A stretch of DNA of 64,000 bases from Eublepharis macularius (GCF_028583425.1 NC_072791.1:10125868-10189867), one strand, 5' to 3'; positions 10,696 through 23,180 are shown, numbered from the stretch's first letter. Numbers and translations: made by a program. Notes: generated by a model not told the origin, from the letters alone.

Positions 10696-10981
10696 TGCCG
10701 GAGTTGCAACTAAGTTACCAACTTCCAGGTAGGGCCTGGGGATGTCACAGAATTACAAGTGATTGCCAAATTACAGAGATCAGTTCTCCTGGAGAAAATG
10801 AGGGCTTTGTATTAGAAATAATTATATTTTGTTTGATAGCCGTTACCCAGCCAGAAGCATTTTCAGCAATGTGCAGTAATTAATCCTCAGGCAATTGAAC
10901 TGTAGAAAAATAGAACTTACAGTTTCTTGAGGTAGATTTCATTCTACAATATTTTGTAGAAGGAAGAGTCCTAGCTGAAAG

Positions 10982-11301
10982 CAGGGGTCCCCGACATGGT
11001 GCCCATGGGCACAATTGCATCTGCTGACACCATTCCTGGTGCCCATCAAGTGTTTTTTCAGAAAGTGGGTGGGGCTTTTTCTAAGCATAGCTTCTGATTG
11101 GCCACTGGAGATTTGATTGGCCATGCAGATTTCTAAAAACATTGCTTTGGCAAAAGCTGCTTCCACAATACAAGGATGTGCACTGTGTGATTGAAGATAA
11201 GATGGCTCTTCCTCCTGCAGCAGCCATTTTGTGGCTGCACCCACCACCCTGTGTCAGAATTCCAAATGTGCCCACAGGCTCAAAAAGCTTGGAGACCCCT
11301 G
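10982..11301 (+). mobile_element. hAT-type MITE, TIR CAGGGGTCCCC (family H), copy 1
   Basis: Ends CAGGGGTCCCCGACATGGTG and AAAGCTTGGAGACCCCTG. The interior has TCTGATTGGCCACTGGAGAT and GCAGCAGCCATTTTGTGGCT. Flanks GCTGAAAG and GTCTAAAG match at 5 of 8 positions, so this is an old copy. Confidence 0.75.
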
Positions 11302-11849
11302 GTCTAAAGTATTATTTTCCCTATACTATGGCCAACTAGTTCAGCATCGCAGCTGCAGGTAGATCCGGGGAGGCAAGAGAGAAAATCTCTCAATGGAGAT
11401 GGAGAAAGAGGAGTCAGGAGGCATTCTCATCTTTAAAAAGGAGAAGAAACTTGCTTATCAGGAAAATAACTGACTCAGAGACGCATGCAGTGCCCCCCCC
11501 CACATGTCCAAGGAATGCTGTGTCACTTATCGTAACACTTTGGAGGGGGGACTCTATAGCATTATACCCTGCTGAGGTCTCTCCCTTCCCCAAACCCCAC
11601 CCTCCCTAGGCTCCACCAAAATCTCAGAGAATTTCACAATCCTGGGCTGGCAAACTTCCCTGTGACTTGGTGGTACACATATACATACTCCAAGTATTAC
11701 CGATACATTTTTCCCGCCTTTCCTCTGTGGAATTAACAGGTGTTAACTATCAGCACAAAAGCAGAATTTTTTTTAAAAAAATCATGTCTGTTTTTGTGCA
11801 TGTGACAATTATCTAAAAGCTCGGGAATATAAAAAAACGTTTTTGCCTA

Positions 11850-12165
11850 GCACCTAAAAGTTTGTAGATTTGGCACCAGACAAACCTGTGTGGAGAGGGA
11901 GTCTAACATTCTTGGTGCCCCCACAAAGTCTGTGATCCACTCTATCAGTAGAAGTAGGAGCCACAGCACAGGATCTCTGAAGACCGTCATACCCAGAAGA
12001 CAGGCCACACGAGAGAAGACAATTTCTGGACAGTATCTGGGTTCCAAACCATGTTGTCCTATGTAGATAATGACTGGCACATTGAACTGGGTCTGGAAGT
12101 GAACAAAGATCCAGAGAAAGTTCTTTGAAACTGGTGAAATGCGGTCTATGTTTAACTCATACCTG
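11850..12165 (-). mobile_element. Decayed CR1/L2-like LINE coding remnant
   Basis: The minus-strand frame reads ...LWIFVHFQTQFNVPVIIYI... and later ...GLEPRYC.... This resembles the HFRTQFKVL--YKALHGLGP-YL block of CR1/L2 reverse transcriptases. Further downstream the similarity fades. Confidence 0.5.
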
Positions 12166-12172
12166 CTAGAAG

Positions 12173-12569
12173 CAGGGCTTTTTTTCAGCTGGAACACAGT
12201 GGAACGGAGTTCCGGCACCTCTTGAAAATGGTCACATGGCTGGTGGCCCCGCCCCCTGATCTCCAGGCAGAGGGGAGTTTAGAATGCTGGCGGGGCGGAG
12301 GCATTCTAAACTCCCCTCTGTCTGGAGATCAGGGGGCGGGGCCACCAGCCATGTGACCATTTTTGCCGAGGGCAATTTGAACTTTTAAAAACTCCCCTTT
12401 TATTCCAGCTGACCCAAAGTGACGTCATTGGTCCTCGGAGTGTGCGCACACTTTGCTCACTTTGCGCACGCGCATGTGGTACCAGGGGTACCACCTCCCG
12501 CCAAGAGTTGCCCCTTGTGCTGGCAACCCACTGAGTTCCACCACCTCTTTCCCCAGAAAACAAGCCCTG
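12173..12569 (+). mobile_element. hAT-type hairpin MITE (family A), copy 2
   Basis: Ends CAGGGCTTTTTTTCAGCTGG and CAGAAAACAAGCCCTG. Perfect target duplication GCTAGAAG (12165-12172, 12570-12577). The longest copy of the family here. Confidence 0.92.
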
Positions 12570-12577
12570 GCTAGAAG

Positions 12578-13857
12578 AAACCTATGCACCACATTTTGAA
12601 CCAGATAAACACAATTGACCACTAGATTTTGCACCTCCTCCTAATGACCCTGGAGGTGTCTTCCAACCCTTGGATTCTATGATTCTATTCATTATTTCTG
12701 AGGCTTTCTCGGTCTGATTTGTATTGTGGTGGTGGTTGTTTTTAACCTGAAGCGCAACTGCAGCAAAAGTGTGTCCTGCTTGGACAGCCAAACTAAAACT
12801 TCTCGGGCTACTGTCCCTTTAAAATCCTTTTCCTTCCACCCTAAGTAGCGACTTCCTATTCTCTGCTGGTGGCATTCATCATAAATGGTTAATTATCACT
12901 CAGCTCTTGTTTATGTTTGTGGGGGGGGTATCCTTTTTTTTTTTTTACTTCTTAGCAGTTCAGGTCACTGATCTTCTTTTCATTTTTTATCATCATCGTT
13001 ATTTATAATCATGACAATAAACAATTTATAAAATTATAAATGGTGACTCTGGTATTCTGTAAAGCTTTTTTTTTAAGTATTTAAGCCTTCTTCAGCCCCA
13101 GTCACTGTAGCTGATAATTGGCCGTTTATTATCCACACCAGAAACCCCCAGCTGGGAGAGAGCCAGAAGTAATGAATTCGGCTAGAAACAAAGGAGCAAA
13201 AGGGAAGATGCAGTTACTGAAAGATATTTACTTCTGAGTAGACCTTGCAGAGGCTCTGGCCCTTGGGGACAGGCATTGCCAGATTTTTAAGGGGAAAGTA
13301 GTGTTGTGTGGAATCTTTGATTTGAAATTGTTCGCCCGGGAAAGGGAATTCAGGGGCAAACAACAACTCTTTTTAAAAGGAATATTTGGAACTGCCTGGT
13401 GAAGAGATTATAATTCATAAGCGTAGGACGTGACACTACAGCCCACCTGTGCATTTTCCTTATGTGCATGCGCATGTGCTTTGTAACTTTGGAGTCACAA
13501 TCCATGCCATTTAGATTTCTGTATAGAATGGGAGGAAAGCCTCAGAACGAGGCAGCAGACTCATGCAGAAGTGTGTTACGTTCAAGCTTCATAAAAAAGT
13601 ATCGTGAACTACAACAAAACTTGATTCTGAGTGAGGGATATATTTGAAAATGAAATCTGAGGGAAGTTGGGGTGGAAAATGTAGTCCCATACAGTCTAGG
13701 CTTGCTGTTTTCCCTCTGACGGTGGGCAATCCCCTGCCCTCCATCTTCTACCCTCTAGGGAGAAAAAGGGGAGGGAAGATCATAGAGACTGGAACAATTC
13801 CTAGAGCAGCACCCAGAAGTGACATCACAGAAGTGACTTCACATCCCTCAGCTCTGC
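12578..13857. other. No gene recognised
   Basis: Mostly unique-looking A/T-rich sequence, with T-runs at 12935-12950 and a CGGTCTGATTTGTATTGTGG stretch. No splice-supported exon or complete repeat was seen. Confidence 0.5.
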
Positions 13858-14190
13858 TGGTTCTAATCTTACAACTGCCATGAGCTCTCATCCCAGCTCC
13901 TCAGCTGTATTGTGGGGATAATAATAACACTGACTTTGTTCATAGCTGTGAGTCGAACACTAATTTGTCTAGAAGAGCTATATAGTGGTTAAATGGTTGG
14001 GTTGTGTATGAACACTCTGCTGGTTCGACTCCCACAACTGCTATGAGCTCAGCAGGTGGCTTTGGATAAGCCACTCCTCTCAGCCCTTGCACCCCAGCTG
14101 TATTGCACTGACTTTGTTCACTGCTCTGAACGGGGCACTAATCTGTCTAGAAGAGCAGTATATAAGCACAGTCGTTCTTGTTGTTATCCA
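13858..14190 (+). mobile_element. Two partial SINE family 2 copies in tandem
   Basis: Twice shows the body GCTGTATTG... and AATTTGTCTAGAAGAGC or AATCTGTCTAGAAGAGC. The second copy (from about 13985) includes GGTTCGACTCC as B box and ends TATATAAGCACAGTCGTTCT. Confidence 0.7.
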
Positions 14191-16779
14191 GAAGTGACTT
14201 TACATCATTCATGATGCTCTAGAAAATTCCCCAATCTCTATGGTCTTTACTATAAAGACTAGAAAAATTCCTGGAAGTGTTGCCATATCCCCCTGAAATT
14301 CCCCCTCCCCGGGCACCTGTCCCCAAATCTCTTGGCATTGGCCAACACAGGACGAGCAACCCTAAGGATGTCACTGGACCACACCTGGACCACACTGCTG
14401 TAACACATTTTTGACACAACTTGCTTACCAGCAAATAATCCCGGTCACCCCAGAGTTCACCTGCTTGACTGGAATGGAACACAATGTGGAGTGCTACCCT
14501 TACTTGCTTTTCACACTGCCAAATCACACAGCCTGACCAATGTCACAAACACTCTTAAGGTAAAATAAGCCTTGCAGTGGCCCTGTGAGTCCCTTCGCTT
14601 CTTCTTCTACCACAATAGGCTATCCTGGTGCATGTTAAATCCTAGGCCTAGGCCAATCCTAGGCCAATCAGATTCTTCTCGAACAATAAGCTAAAAGGCA
14701 GGGAGCAACCACATTTCTGTGGTGTCTTTGCGGAGAGGTAACAACCAAATTAAAAAGTCAGTGGGTCCAAATAGCATATACTATGGAGCTCAATTGGAAA
14801 ATCGTTGATATCCTGGCAAAAAATATGTGCCTTGTCATTAAAACCAGCAGATTGAATATATAACATGAGGGCTACACAAAACATCCAGGGGCTGTTGGAG
14901 CTGGTACAACACAAACCACAGCTGGATGCAGCTGTGAATTGGAAGCTTGTGAGGATTTCTACTACAGGGAACTGTGCGGTGTTGTCACCAATGGGACGAG
15001 GAGAAATTCTTCTGGAAACAATTGACTTGCCAATGTTTCAGGGAGGACAAATGGCATTGTTTCTTCCCCCATTTGTTATTTTCTTATCAAACAAAAATGT
15101 TCCGCTTCCTCTTTTTCCTCCCCGCATAAAAGTTGAAAAGCTGCACATCGTTTCTGGCTGTTCAGGGAGATTTGTGCTGGTCACTTCTCAGATCAAGGGA
15201 GAAAAGTTCAAAACCTTGTGGGTAGGGTACAGGTTAGAGGTCATCCATTTTTTAAAACTAGCCTGACTCTGGTATAGGTGGGAATCCAGTCAGCAGTGAC
15301 ATGGACGATGGTGTGATATCACTTCCAGGGAAAACCTGGAAGTAATGTCACACCTCTCTAGGAATTACCAAAACCTCTATGGTAAAACTACAGCGTTTCT
15401 GCAATTCCTAGAGCAGACTGATATAACTTCTGGTTTTTCCCCAGAAGTGACACCAAGCCATTGCTTACAGCTATTTTTTTACATTATTTTTCTCTTGCCA
15501 GCTGCAGCAACAGTAAACGGGAGGCAGCTACCCCAAGAGAATACGTGGGAACCTTACTCCTGTACCTTCAATGATATAGATCCAGGAAGAGTATCTTGGA
15601 GCCTTACAGAAGTGTAAAAGGAAAATTGTGCATGTTTGTGTAAATTAGATTCATCGAGGATGCTTTTGAGCACTGATCTTTTCGTAACTTCTATTGCCCT
15701 TTTCCAAAATGATTTTACAGCCTAAAGAAAGAATTGCCAGCAGCTGATAGTGTTTGGAATCCACACCTCTGTCAGACAAAAGGCTGGTTCCTCTGCAGGG
15801 GATTGCACAAAAACACTTCCAAACACATGCATAACCTGTTGTAGAAACTTGGTAGGCCTCGTCACTACATTCAGAATGAATGGGAATGATGTGGCAGAGC
15901 CCTGAAGTGGTCAAATGTACCACCCCATTTCAGACTGCAGAAGGCGGATTCAGGTTTAGGTATTCTGTGGCCTACAAAACTCCAGGCAAGTAGAAAACTA
16001 GCATTACAGGGCAAAAGGTTAGATCCCCTCTTTGCTTGCTGTTCTGGTTTTTTTTTTTACATGCAGAGAGTTTATAGCAGCGGAGGAGGTTAGCAATGCA
16101 TCCCAAAACATAACCCACAGTGATCTATCCTTTGCAATTTGATGTCCATTCTACCACTACATTCCCACTTCATTCTCCTAAGTCCTATACCGGGGAGGGG
16201 AGGGGGTGCACACAGATGCGGTGCCCTGCTTGTCCCATGTTCAGTGAATGACTCCAAATCCTGTTCCTGCCCCTTGGCTAACTTAAACAGCCAGCGAGGG
16301 AAGTGTTTTCAAATTACTAGCAAAATCACATCCTTTTTAATTTTATTTTTTTAAGAGAGAAACTATAGTTTCTGTGTGAAGTCCGGAACATGTGACTGTG
16401 TGTTTCATGCCTGCTTCCCAGACAGTTCCAGATTCATTCTGAAGAAGCCACGCACAGGAAAAGACCTTCTTTCCCCTCCTTTCCTAAAGGAGCTAGGAGC
16501 AAGGCAGCCTTGGCAAATGTCAGGAGACTCTGGGCGTGGTCTGGGGAGGGTGGAGTTTGGGGGCAACGTGATGTCACTTTCAGGCGCTGCTCTAGGCTGC
16601 CTCCTCTAGCTCTATGGATTTTATCACAGAGACTAAAAGAAAGTCCTAGTGCGCCACTATGTGGTGGCCATTTTTTCTCTTGCTCCTCAGTTCCTATGGG
16701 GCAGGAAATTGGGGCTGGAGGAGGTAATATCCTTGCTCCTTGGCAAACCTATTTGCACCAGAGAACTAGTGCTGACCAA
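14191..16779. other. No gene recognised
   Basis: Contains open frames of up to 133 codons (14865-15266) with no recognisable domain, no good splice sites and no repeat match I can name. Possibly ordinary intergenic sequence with old repeats. Confidence 0.45.
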
Positions 16780-16839
16780 GGCCGTTTCCACACGGCTTAC
16801 CTTATTCCAGAAAACAAGGTAAGCCGTGTGGAAATGGCC
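16780..16839. mobile_element. Minimal family F hairpin MITE, 60 bp
   Basis: Ends GGCCGTTTCCACACGGCTTA and TAAGCCGTGTGGAAATGGCC, with target duplication CAA on both sides. The arms are about 25 bp with a loop of about 10 bases. Confidence 0.8.
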
Positions 16840-17923
16840 CAAATTTCCCAGTTCAGTCCCTTTTTGGACCCAGAAGTTCGTTCTATGCTGCATCCCACTT
16901 CTCTTTGTCTATCTTTCTTTCAAATATTAATATGTCCTCTCTCCTGACACAGTCAAGTCCCAAAAGTGGGTGACAGCAATAGAAATAATCCAAAAATAAT
17001 AATCTATTACAATAATTAAAACACATAATTAAAAACAGGTAATTAAAACAGACAGTTAAAACAAGCCAGAGGCCGTTCATGCTGTCCCTTAAGTTCTTCT
17101 AAATTGTTTTGGCTTACAGCCTCGCCAGAAGGCCCCAGGTGGTTTAACTAAGAGAATTACTAAAATTAAATCAGAATTAGAGCGTGCCTTTTGCTGCAAT
17201 TTTTTAGGTTTTTTTTCAGTTACTTCCTTCTTTTACTACTGCACTCTTGTCCATTGACAGAACACCGCAACAACAATGAATATACAACACTGCAAAAAAA
17301 AATGCGGTCTCAATGCGAGACAATCCCTCACGCAGGGAGGATGGGATTGACCCTGGAACTAGGGCTGTCAGTTCTTCCAGATTAGCCAGAAACCTGCTTC
17401 CAGCCCTTCCCTCACTACTACTCAATGGGCCGGTGGTGAGAAATGGAGGGCCACCATTACCAGCAATAAGGTGATGTCCCTTCAAGTGCAACCCAGAAGC
17501 GATGTCACCATGTAGGGGCAGTACTCTAGTATTTGCCCCAAACTCTATGGTTGAACCACAGTTTTTTCATCAAATGCTAAAGTGTTGTCCTTATGCAGTG
17601 ATGGAAATTTCCAGGCCACAGGAGAAGTGACATCACATTGGGGCCCGCCCAGCCAGTGAGTTTCCCACCAGTTGCTATCTAGAGCACCTCCCCCACATCA
17701 TGACATCACTTCCAGTTTTCGCGAAAAGTGGTATCATGCACTGGTATGATGCTGACATGATTGTCCCCAGCTCCCAAATGCTCCTGGGGGTTTCAGGCTG
17801 TGGTCTGGCAACACTTCCCCACACACTTCCCCCCCCCCCCAACACTGCCAGAGATAGATTCATGGTTTGACTATGAGGCAGATTACCAAATGAATTGCAG
17901 ACTGCGCATGTTTTATTATTGTA

Positions 17924-18574
17924 CTAGTAACAGCTCGTTGTGGGGAAAAGTACAATGGGCTCTAGAAAGGGGAGGGCGGGCAAGTGGGCATTGCCTCCTC
18001 CTCCATGAAGGAGGGGGTGGGCGTTGCCTCCTGCTCCGCACCTGATTCTGGCATGGTGAAGGAAGGGTGGGCGTTGACACCTGCTCCGCACCTGATCCCA
18101 GCTGGGTGATGGCAAGGGGCAGAAATTGCCACCTTCTTCCCTCCTTATCCCAGCTGGGTGAAGGGGGGCAGGCATTGCCGCCTGCTCCTCACCTGATTCT
18201 GGTGGGTTGAGGGGGACTGGACATTGCCATCTGCTCCACTTCTGATCTGCTGGGTGAAGGAGGGAGCGGGCATTGCCTCCTGCTCCACACCTGCCCTGCT
18301 GGGTGAAGGCTGGGGCAGGCATTTCCACCTGCTTCACTCCTCATCACAGCTGGGTAAAGGGGGGGGACATTGCCACCTGCTCTGCTTCTGATCCCAGCAG
18401 GGTGATGGCAGGGGACGGGTATTTCCTCCCTGCTCCGTGCCGGATCCCAGCAGTGCACTCTCTGGAGGGCCGGGCTACCTCACCTGGTCTTCCCTCCAGG
18501 GCAGTGCCCTCTGGTGATGCACCAGGGTAGGAAGTGAGTTGTCTGGAACACGCTTAGCCTTTTATATAGTAGGA
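17924..18574 (-). mobile_element. Non-autonomous Helitron-like element, copy 1
   Basis: On the minus strand it starts TCCTACTATATAAAAGGC after an A and ends ...GTTACTAG before a T, as Helitrons do (5' TC, 3' CTAG, A|T target). A stem-loop with AGAGCCCATTGT lies just inside the 3' end. It has no terminal inverted repeats and no target duplication. The same ends are found at 47952-48702. Confidence 0.7.
17950..18470. repeat. Minisatellite inside the Helitron
   Basis: About nine degenerate units of roughly 55-60 bp built on GGGTGAAGG..GGGCATTGCC and CTGCTCC.CACCTGATCCC. It accounts for the proline/alanine-rich open frames on the minus strand, which are not genes. Confidence 0.85.
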
Positions 18575-19549
18575 TAGCTTACTTTCAGCCCCAGCTGGCT
18601 CTCAAAGTAGCTTGCAATAATTAACATTCAACACAAGGGAACGATGTTGTAGAGATAAATGGGTGAGCAGATGGCCTGATCCCCAGCAGTTGGTGTTGCA
18701 GTCCATGAGAGGGCAGAAGGTACTAAAGGTGGGCTCAGAGGGCAGTTGGTGATAAAGATGGTAACCCTCAAAAGCAGCCAACTCAGAGGGCATACAGAGC
18801 ACTGTAGTCAGAAAGGGGAAAACAAACAATGGAGGGTTCTGACTGCATTATTTCCACTTTAGCAACAAGATCAAGTAATTTAGAACTCCAAAATCCAGGG
18901 AGAAATTGAGAGGAGGAGAATTTCAGACACATCCTCTAAGGAGAGCGGTAAATTGTGCTTCCTCGCTCTTTCTCAGCACGACAGAGGAAAGGCGATTCTG
19001 CGGGAAGTCCTTGTCTTCCGCCAGGCTTAAATAATGCACAAGGCATGTGCGAAGCACTCCCAGGGACAAGGGAAGAGGTCCCACGAGGAAATCTTCACAG
19101 CTGGGTGCAAGCTCAGGCTCATCGAGAAAGAATAATTCAGCCGCAAAATGCACATCGGAGTAATCCTCTTCCTGGGAAAGCATACTCTAATTACAGCTTA
19201 GCCATTTCCACTGCCAGTGCCTCGGCGCCACCAACCGTCAAAACACAACCGTTTCCAGCCCTATCATTTTACACTTCATCAGCTGCACCCTCTCTGCGCT
19301 TGGTGCTGTACAAAACCTTGAGGATCTGTTGCCCTGGCCCAAAGATGAAATAAACAGGTCAAACAGCATAGAGAAGAAAACAGGCAGAACCAACTTTTCA
19401 GAGCTCAGCTTAGGACAGGAAGAGACATGTTTGATATGGAACACGGACTGAAGCACTTTAAATATTACATTTGTCGTTGATTCATTTGAAATGTGGTGCT
19501 GGAGGAGAGTTTTGCGGATACCATGGATGGTCGGAAAGACAAATAAGTG
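18575..19549. other. No gene recognised
   Basis: Unique-looking sequence. Open frames (for example 18955-19353) show no family, and no repeat is evident until the (TTTA)n at 19551. Confidence 0.45.
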
Positions 19550-20085
19550 GGTATTTATTTATTTATTTATTTGTTTTCAAGTTTGTATTCCGCCCTCCCC
19601 GCAAGCGGGCTCAGGGCGGATAACAACATATTAAAAATACAATTAAAATACAATTAAAAATTCATATTCATTAAAAACAACACATTTAAAACAAGATGGT
19701 GGACAGCCTTCACAGGGAGGGTTTTATATACCCTTTTTTTCCTGGCCAGTGGAGGCCCAGCCTCAGCCATATGCCTGGCGGAACAACTCTGTCTTGCAGG
19801 CCCGGTGAAAAGATAGTAAGTCCTGCCGAGTCCTGATTTCAGCAGACAGAGCATTCCACCAGGTGGGAGCCAGGACCAAAAAGGCCCTGGCTCTAGTTGA
19901 GGCTCGGCAGGCCTCCTTGGGGCCAGGGACCACCAACAGCTGTTTGTCCCCTGATCGGAGTGTCCTCTGGGGAATATATGGGGAGAGACAGTCCCATAGA
20001 TACGCTGGTCCCAGTCCGCACAGAGCCTTATAGGTCAATACCAGAACCTTGAATCTGATCCGGTACTCCACTGGCACTAGATCAA
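19550..20085 (-). mobile_element. CR1/L2-like LINE 3' end with coding remnant
   Basis: The minus-strand frame 20077-19763 reads RIRFKVLVLTYKALCGLGPA, then RARAFLVLAPTWWNALSAEI and FHRACKTELF. This is the C-terminal region of CR1/L2 reverse transcriptases. The 3' end is a (TAAA)n tail at 19551-19573. The frame is short and 5'-truncated. Confidence 0.8.
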
Positions 20086-20099
20086 ATCAAGCCTGAATT

Positions 20100-20370
20100 T
20101 TCCCTGGAAGCTAAAATGACAAAACTGAGGCTATCATACTTTGGTCACATCATGAGAAGACAAGATTCTCTTGAAAAGACAATAATGCTAGGAAAGGTAG
20201 AAGGCAGTAGAGAAAGAGGAAGACCTAAAACGAGATGGCTTGACTCAATAAAAGAAGCCATGTCCTCCAGTTTGCAGGATCTGAGCACATCTTTTAATGA
20301 TAGGATGTTTTGGAGGTCTTTCCTTCATAGGGTCGCCATAGGTCAGAGGAGACTTGACAGCACATAACAC
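20100..20370 (+). mobile_element. BovB (RTE) LINE 3' end
   Basis: The frame 20116-20367 reads KLRLSYFGHIMRRQDSLEKT, then ERGRPKTRWLDSIKEA and RVAIGQRRLDS, the C-terminus of BovB ORF2. The tail is GGTCGCCATAGGTCAGAGG, then AGACTTGACAGCACATAACA. 5'-truncated, as is usual for LINE insertions. Confidence 0.88.
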
Positions 20371-20760
20371 CCACGCACTTCTCTCACTTGAAGGGCTCCA
20401 CCAGATTGAACTTTCTGGGCAAAGGGGAAGGCAACGAGACCTTGAAGCAATCACTCTCTCTTCGCACAGCCTACCTACCTCACAGGGTTGTTGTGATGAT
20501 AAAATGGAAGAGAGGAGCACAGTGCTCTAAACTGTTGTGCCTCACAGGCTATAAAATTATTATTATAATTATTTGAAATCACGTGAGATGACCTGAGACG
20601 AGGTAGCTCCCAAATCTAGTCATTCTTCAACTGCTTCTGACCCTGAAACAGGTGCCGGAGTTGACCATTTCCTCTGAGCTGAATATCCAATGAAGAAATG
20701 TACAATTTTGAGACTGAGGGAATGCAGAAACTCATGGAAATAGCACTTGTGTGTTGCTCA

Positions 20761-20962
20761 GAGCCAAGCTACAAGTGACGCCTGACACAGGTTGGACACT
20801 TGTCAGTTTCCCTCAAGTTTTGATGGGAAATGTAGGCGTCCTTGTTTTACAGCTTGGCTTTCCATTACAGCTGCAAGACCAGGATGCCTACAATTCCCAT
20901 CAAAACTTGAGGGAAGCTGACAAGTGTCCAACCTGTGTCAGGCGTCACTTGTAGCTTAGCAC
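20761..20962. mobile_element. Palindromic MITE (family G), copy 1
   Basis: Ends GAGCCAAGCTACAAGTGACG and CGTCACTTGTAGCTTAGCAC, with TCA on both sides. Inner arms carry CCCTCAAGTTTTGATGGGAA. Related copies have TGA, TAA or no clear duplication. Confidence 0.75.
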
Positions 20963-21494
20963 TCAGAATCGGTCTCCTTCTGTTAATCCAGATGAGGTGC
21001 GAAAACAGGAGGTGCAGTCTCCAGCGGCAAAGAAAAGAATGCTTAAATTAGAAGTGTCTGTGGCCTACACTGGACTCCTGAATGGTACCTACTTCTCCTC
21101 TAAAATGTTCTTTCAAGATCTGTTATTCTTCATTGGGAAATGGTGTTCATCATGACACCTTTCTGGCAACAACTTAAGGGGGGAATGTCTGCTTTCTCAC
21201 AGATACTTGAGCATTAACATTAGATAGCTTTTAGAGAACTTTCCCTCCCATTTTCCCCTCGTGGAAGAATCAAAATTTATTACGATGGGTGTGCCCAAAT
21301 GGACATGGATTTTTAACCCAGGTCTGTACAAACAGAAGCACAAGAGAGATTTCACCTCTCTGCAATCTGCTATGTAAGGACAGATTTACCGGATACTGTT
21401 ACAAAGCTGCCTGCTGGTTTACGGTTTTCATATCCTGCCACATTTCACATGAAAATAGATGCCTGCTCATAAAATCCTCTTCTCACAAGCATCC

Positions 21495-21700
21495 CGGAGT
21501 TAGCCGTGTTAGTCTGTAGTTGCAAAATAGTAAAGAGTCCGGTAGTACCTTTTAAGACTAACCAACTTTATCGTAGCATAAGCTTTCAAGAACTACAGCT
21601 CTCTTTGTTAGATGCATCTGACAAAGAGAGCTGTGGTTCTTGAAAACTTATGCTACAATAAAGCTGGTTAGTCTTAAAGATGCTGCTGGACTCCTTAGAA
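21495..21700. mobile_element. Palindromic Penelope-like repeat (family P), copy 1
   Basis: Left half AGAGTCCGGTAGTACC...; right half ends in a motif like GTCTTAAAGATGCTGCTGG. The halves meet at AGATGCATCT. An outer GCCGTGTTAGTCTGTAGTTG flank is typical. The plus-strand core (CTGACAAAGAGAGC) is mutated from CTGANGA. Confidence 0.7.
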
Positions 21701-21925
21701 GAGTCACTTTATGAGTGCCACCACCTCTACTATGACCCATTGCTGAAGACTTGGCTCTGTCTGCAGTCCTCTTTATTCTGCAATAGCCTGTCTTCAGCTA
21801 ATAAAAGCCAAGAGGAAGTTTCTTTTTCGCTTCAAAATCGGGGGCGGGGGGACACTATTACTTTACAATATGTCATCTACAGCTGAAAATGTAGCTTAGC
21901 AGCAGCAGCAGTAAGTAAAAGAGCA

Positions 21926-22010
21926 GTCATAGAAACACAGAGCTGGAAGGGATCCAAGGGTCATCTAGTCCAGCCCCCTGCACAACGCACAGCTATATCC
22001 CTCTCCAGTC
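21926..22010 (+). mobile_element. LINE 3' fragment (CR1/L3-like)
   Basis: Reads CATAGAAACACAGAGCTGG and then GGGTCATCTAGTCCAGCCCC, a phrase seen at the 3' side of CR1/L3-related repeats in sauropsids. Confidence 0.5.
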
Positions 22011-22021
22011 AAAGCATAGCA

Positions 22022-22222
22022 TGACATAGTGATTAAGAGCGGCAGGACTCTAACCTGGAGAAGCTGGTTTCATTCCCCACTCCTCCACTTGAAACTTCTA
22101 GGAGCTCTCTCAGCCCCGTTGTCGTGATTGTCGTGAGGATAATAATAACACACTTTGTAAACTGCTCTGAGTGAGCGCTAAGTTGTCCTGAAGGGCAGTA
22201 TATAAATCGAATGTTATTATTT
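22022..22222 (+). mobile_element. tRNA-derived SINE family 1
   Basis: Head TAGTGATTAAGAGCGGCAGG and 3' end GTCCTGAAGGGCAGTATATA then AATCGAATG. Internally shortened compared with the copy at 2071. Confidence 0.8.
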
Positions 22223-23180
22223 GGCAGGTTCCACTGCCAGCACACCTGACTTCAACTCCAGGCAGCCACCAGGGATATTGCAGGGCCTTGCTCCGTGGCA
22301 GGAGGGGGGGGTATACCTCACCCTCGCTCCCTCTCAACCCCTTTGCAGGCCTGCTCAACCTGGCTGACTCCCGGCTGCCTCCTCCTGCTTCCAGCTCGTT
22401 GCTCCTTCCTTTCTTCAGCCCCTCCGCTCTTCCTCCTTCCATCTCTCTCGCTCTCCCTCTCTCTCCTCCTCCACTCTTACACAACGCGCCGTCCTCCTTC
22501 TCCCACATCTTGCTCCTAACTCACCACACTCCTACACAACCCACCACACCCTGTGGGTGGATTCTCCTTATATCCTTTCCCCTATTCCCAGCTCCACCTG
22601 ACAGCCACGTTCCCCCTCTGCACTCTAGCCATGGCCCTCGATGTCTCAGGCAGTCACGCCTGGGTTTTCTCTGCTGGCTGCCCTGATCAGCCCCAACTGT
22701 GCTTTCCTGGCTGGCTACCAAGCTTTCCCTGCTGAGTGCCTCAGGCAGCCACACCTGGGGTGGCTTTGCTCCCAGCTTTTCCTGGTCCTGGCTAATCCCC
22801 TCTAGTTTACCTGGAGGCTGGGGCGTGGTCCTGAGCTGTATTTGCTGCTACTTTTCCTCCCCTGCTGGTAAGGTTGCTGACTGGCTTGTTGGCTGGCTGC
22901 CCCTGCTCCCTGTACCTTCTCCCTCAGGTCCATTTCCCTCCTGACAGTCCTCCCTCTCCCTGCCTGAGCTCCTAGCCTCCCACTGTAGGGTGGGGCTAGC
23001 TGGCTTCCACCTGCCTCTTCTAACCCTCTGAGGCTTGGGTGCTTCTTTCCCTCCCTCGGGTGCTGGCAGGCTCTGGCCCTGGGAGTCTGTTGGGGCGGCT
23101 GGGCAGCTGCCTCCTGGCTGTCTCCTGTCCCCTTCTCCCGGCAAGTCCGGGGGCTGAGCATCAGACCCCGGACATTACTA
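22223..23180. other. Pyrimidine-rich GC-rich stretch, no gene supported
   Basis: Strong C/T bias on the plus strand, with open frames on both strands that reflect composition only. The repeated use of GGCTGGCTGCCC and GCCTCCTGGCTG suggests a diffuse tandem origin or a LINE 5' region. Confidence 0.4.

Noticed and set aside
17924-18337. 137-codon minus-strand frame rich in Pro, Ala and Gly
   Set aside because: Translation of the Helitron minisatellite; no coding-family similarity.
17950-18470. CRISPR-like array
   Set aside because: Units are degenerate and contiguous without unique spacers, in a vertebrate genome; it is a minisatellite.
22288-22686. Overlapping 132-codon frames on both strands
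   Set aside because: Product of the pyrimidine-rich composition; no start, splice or domain support.
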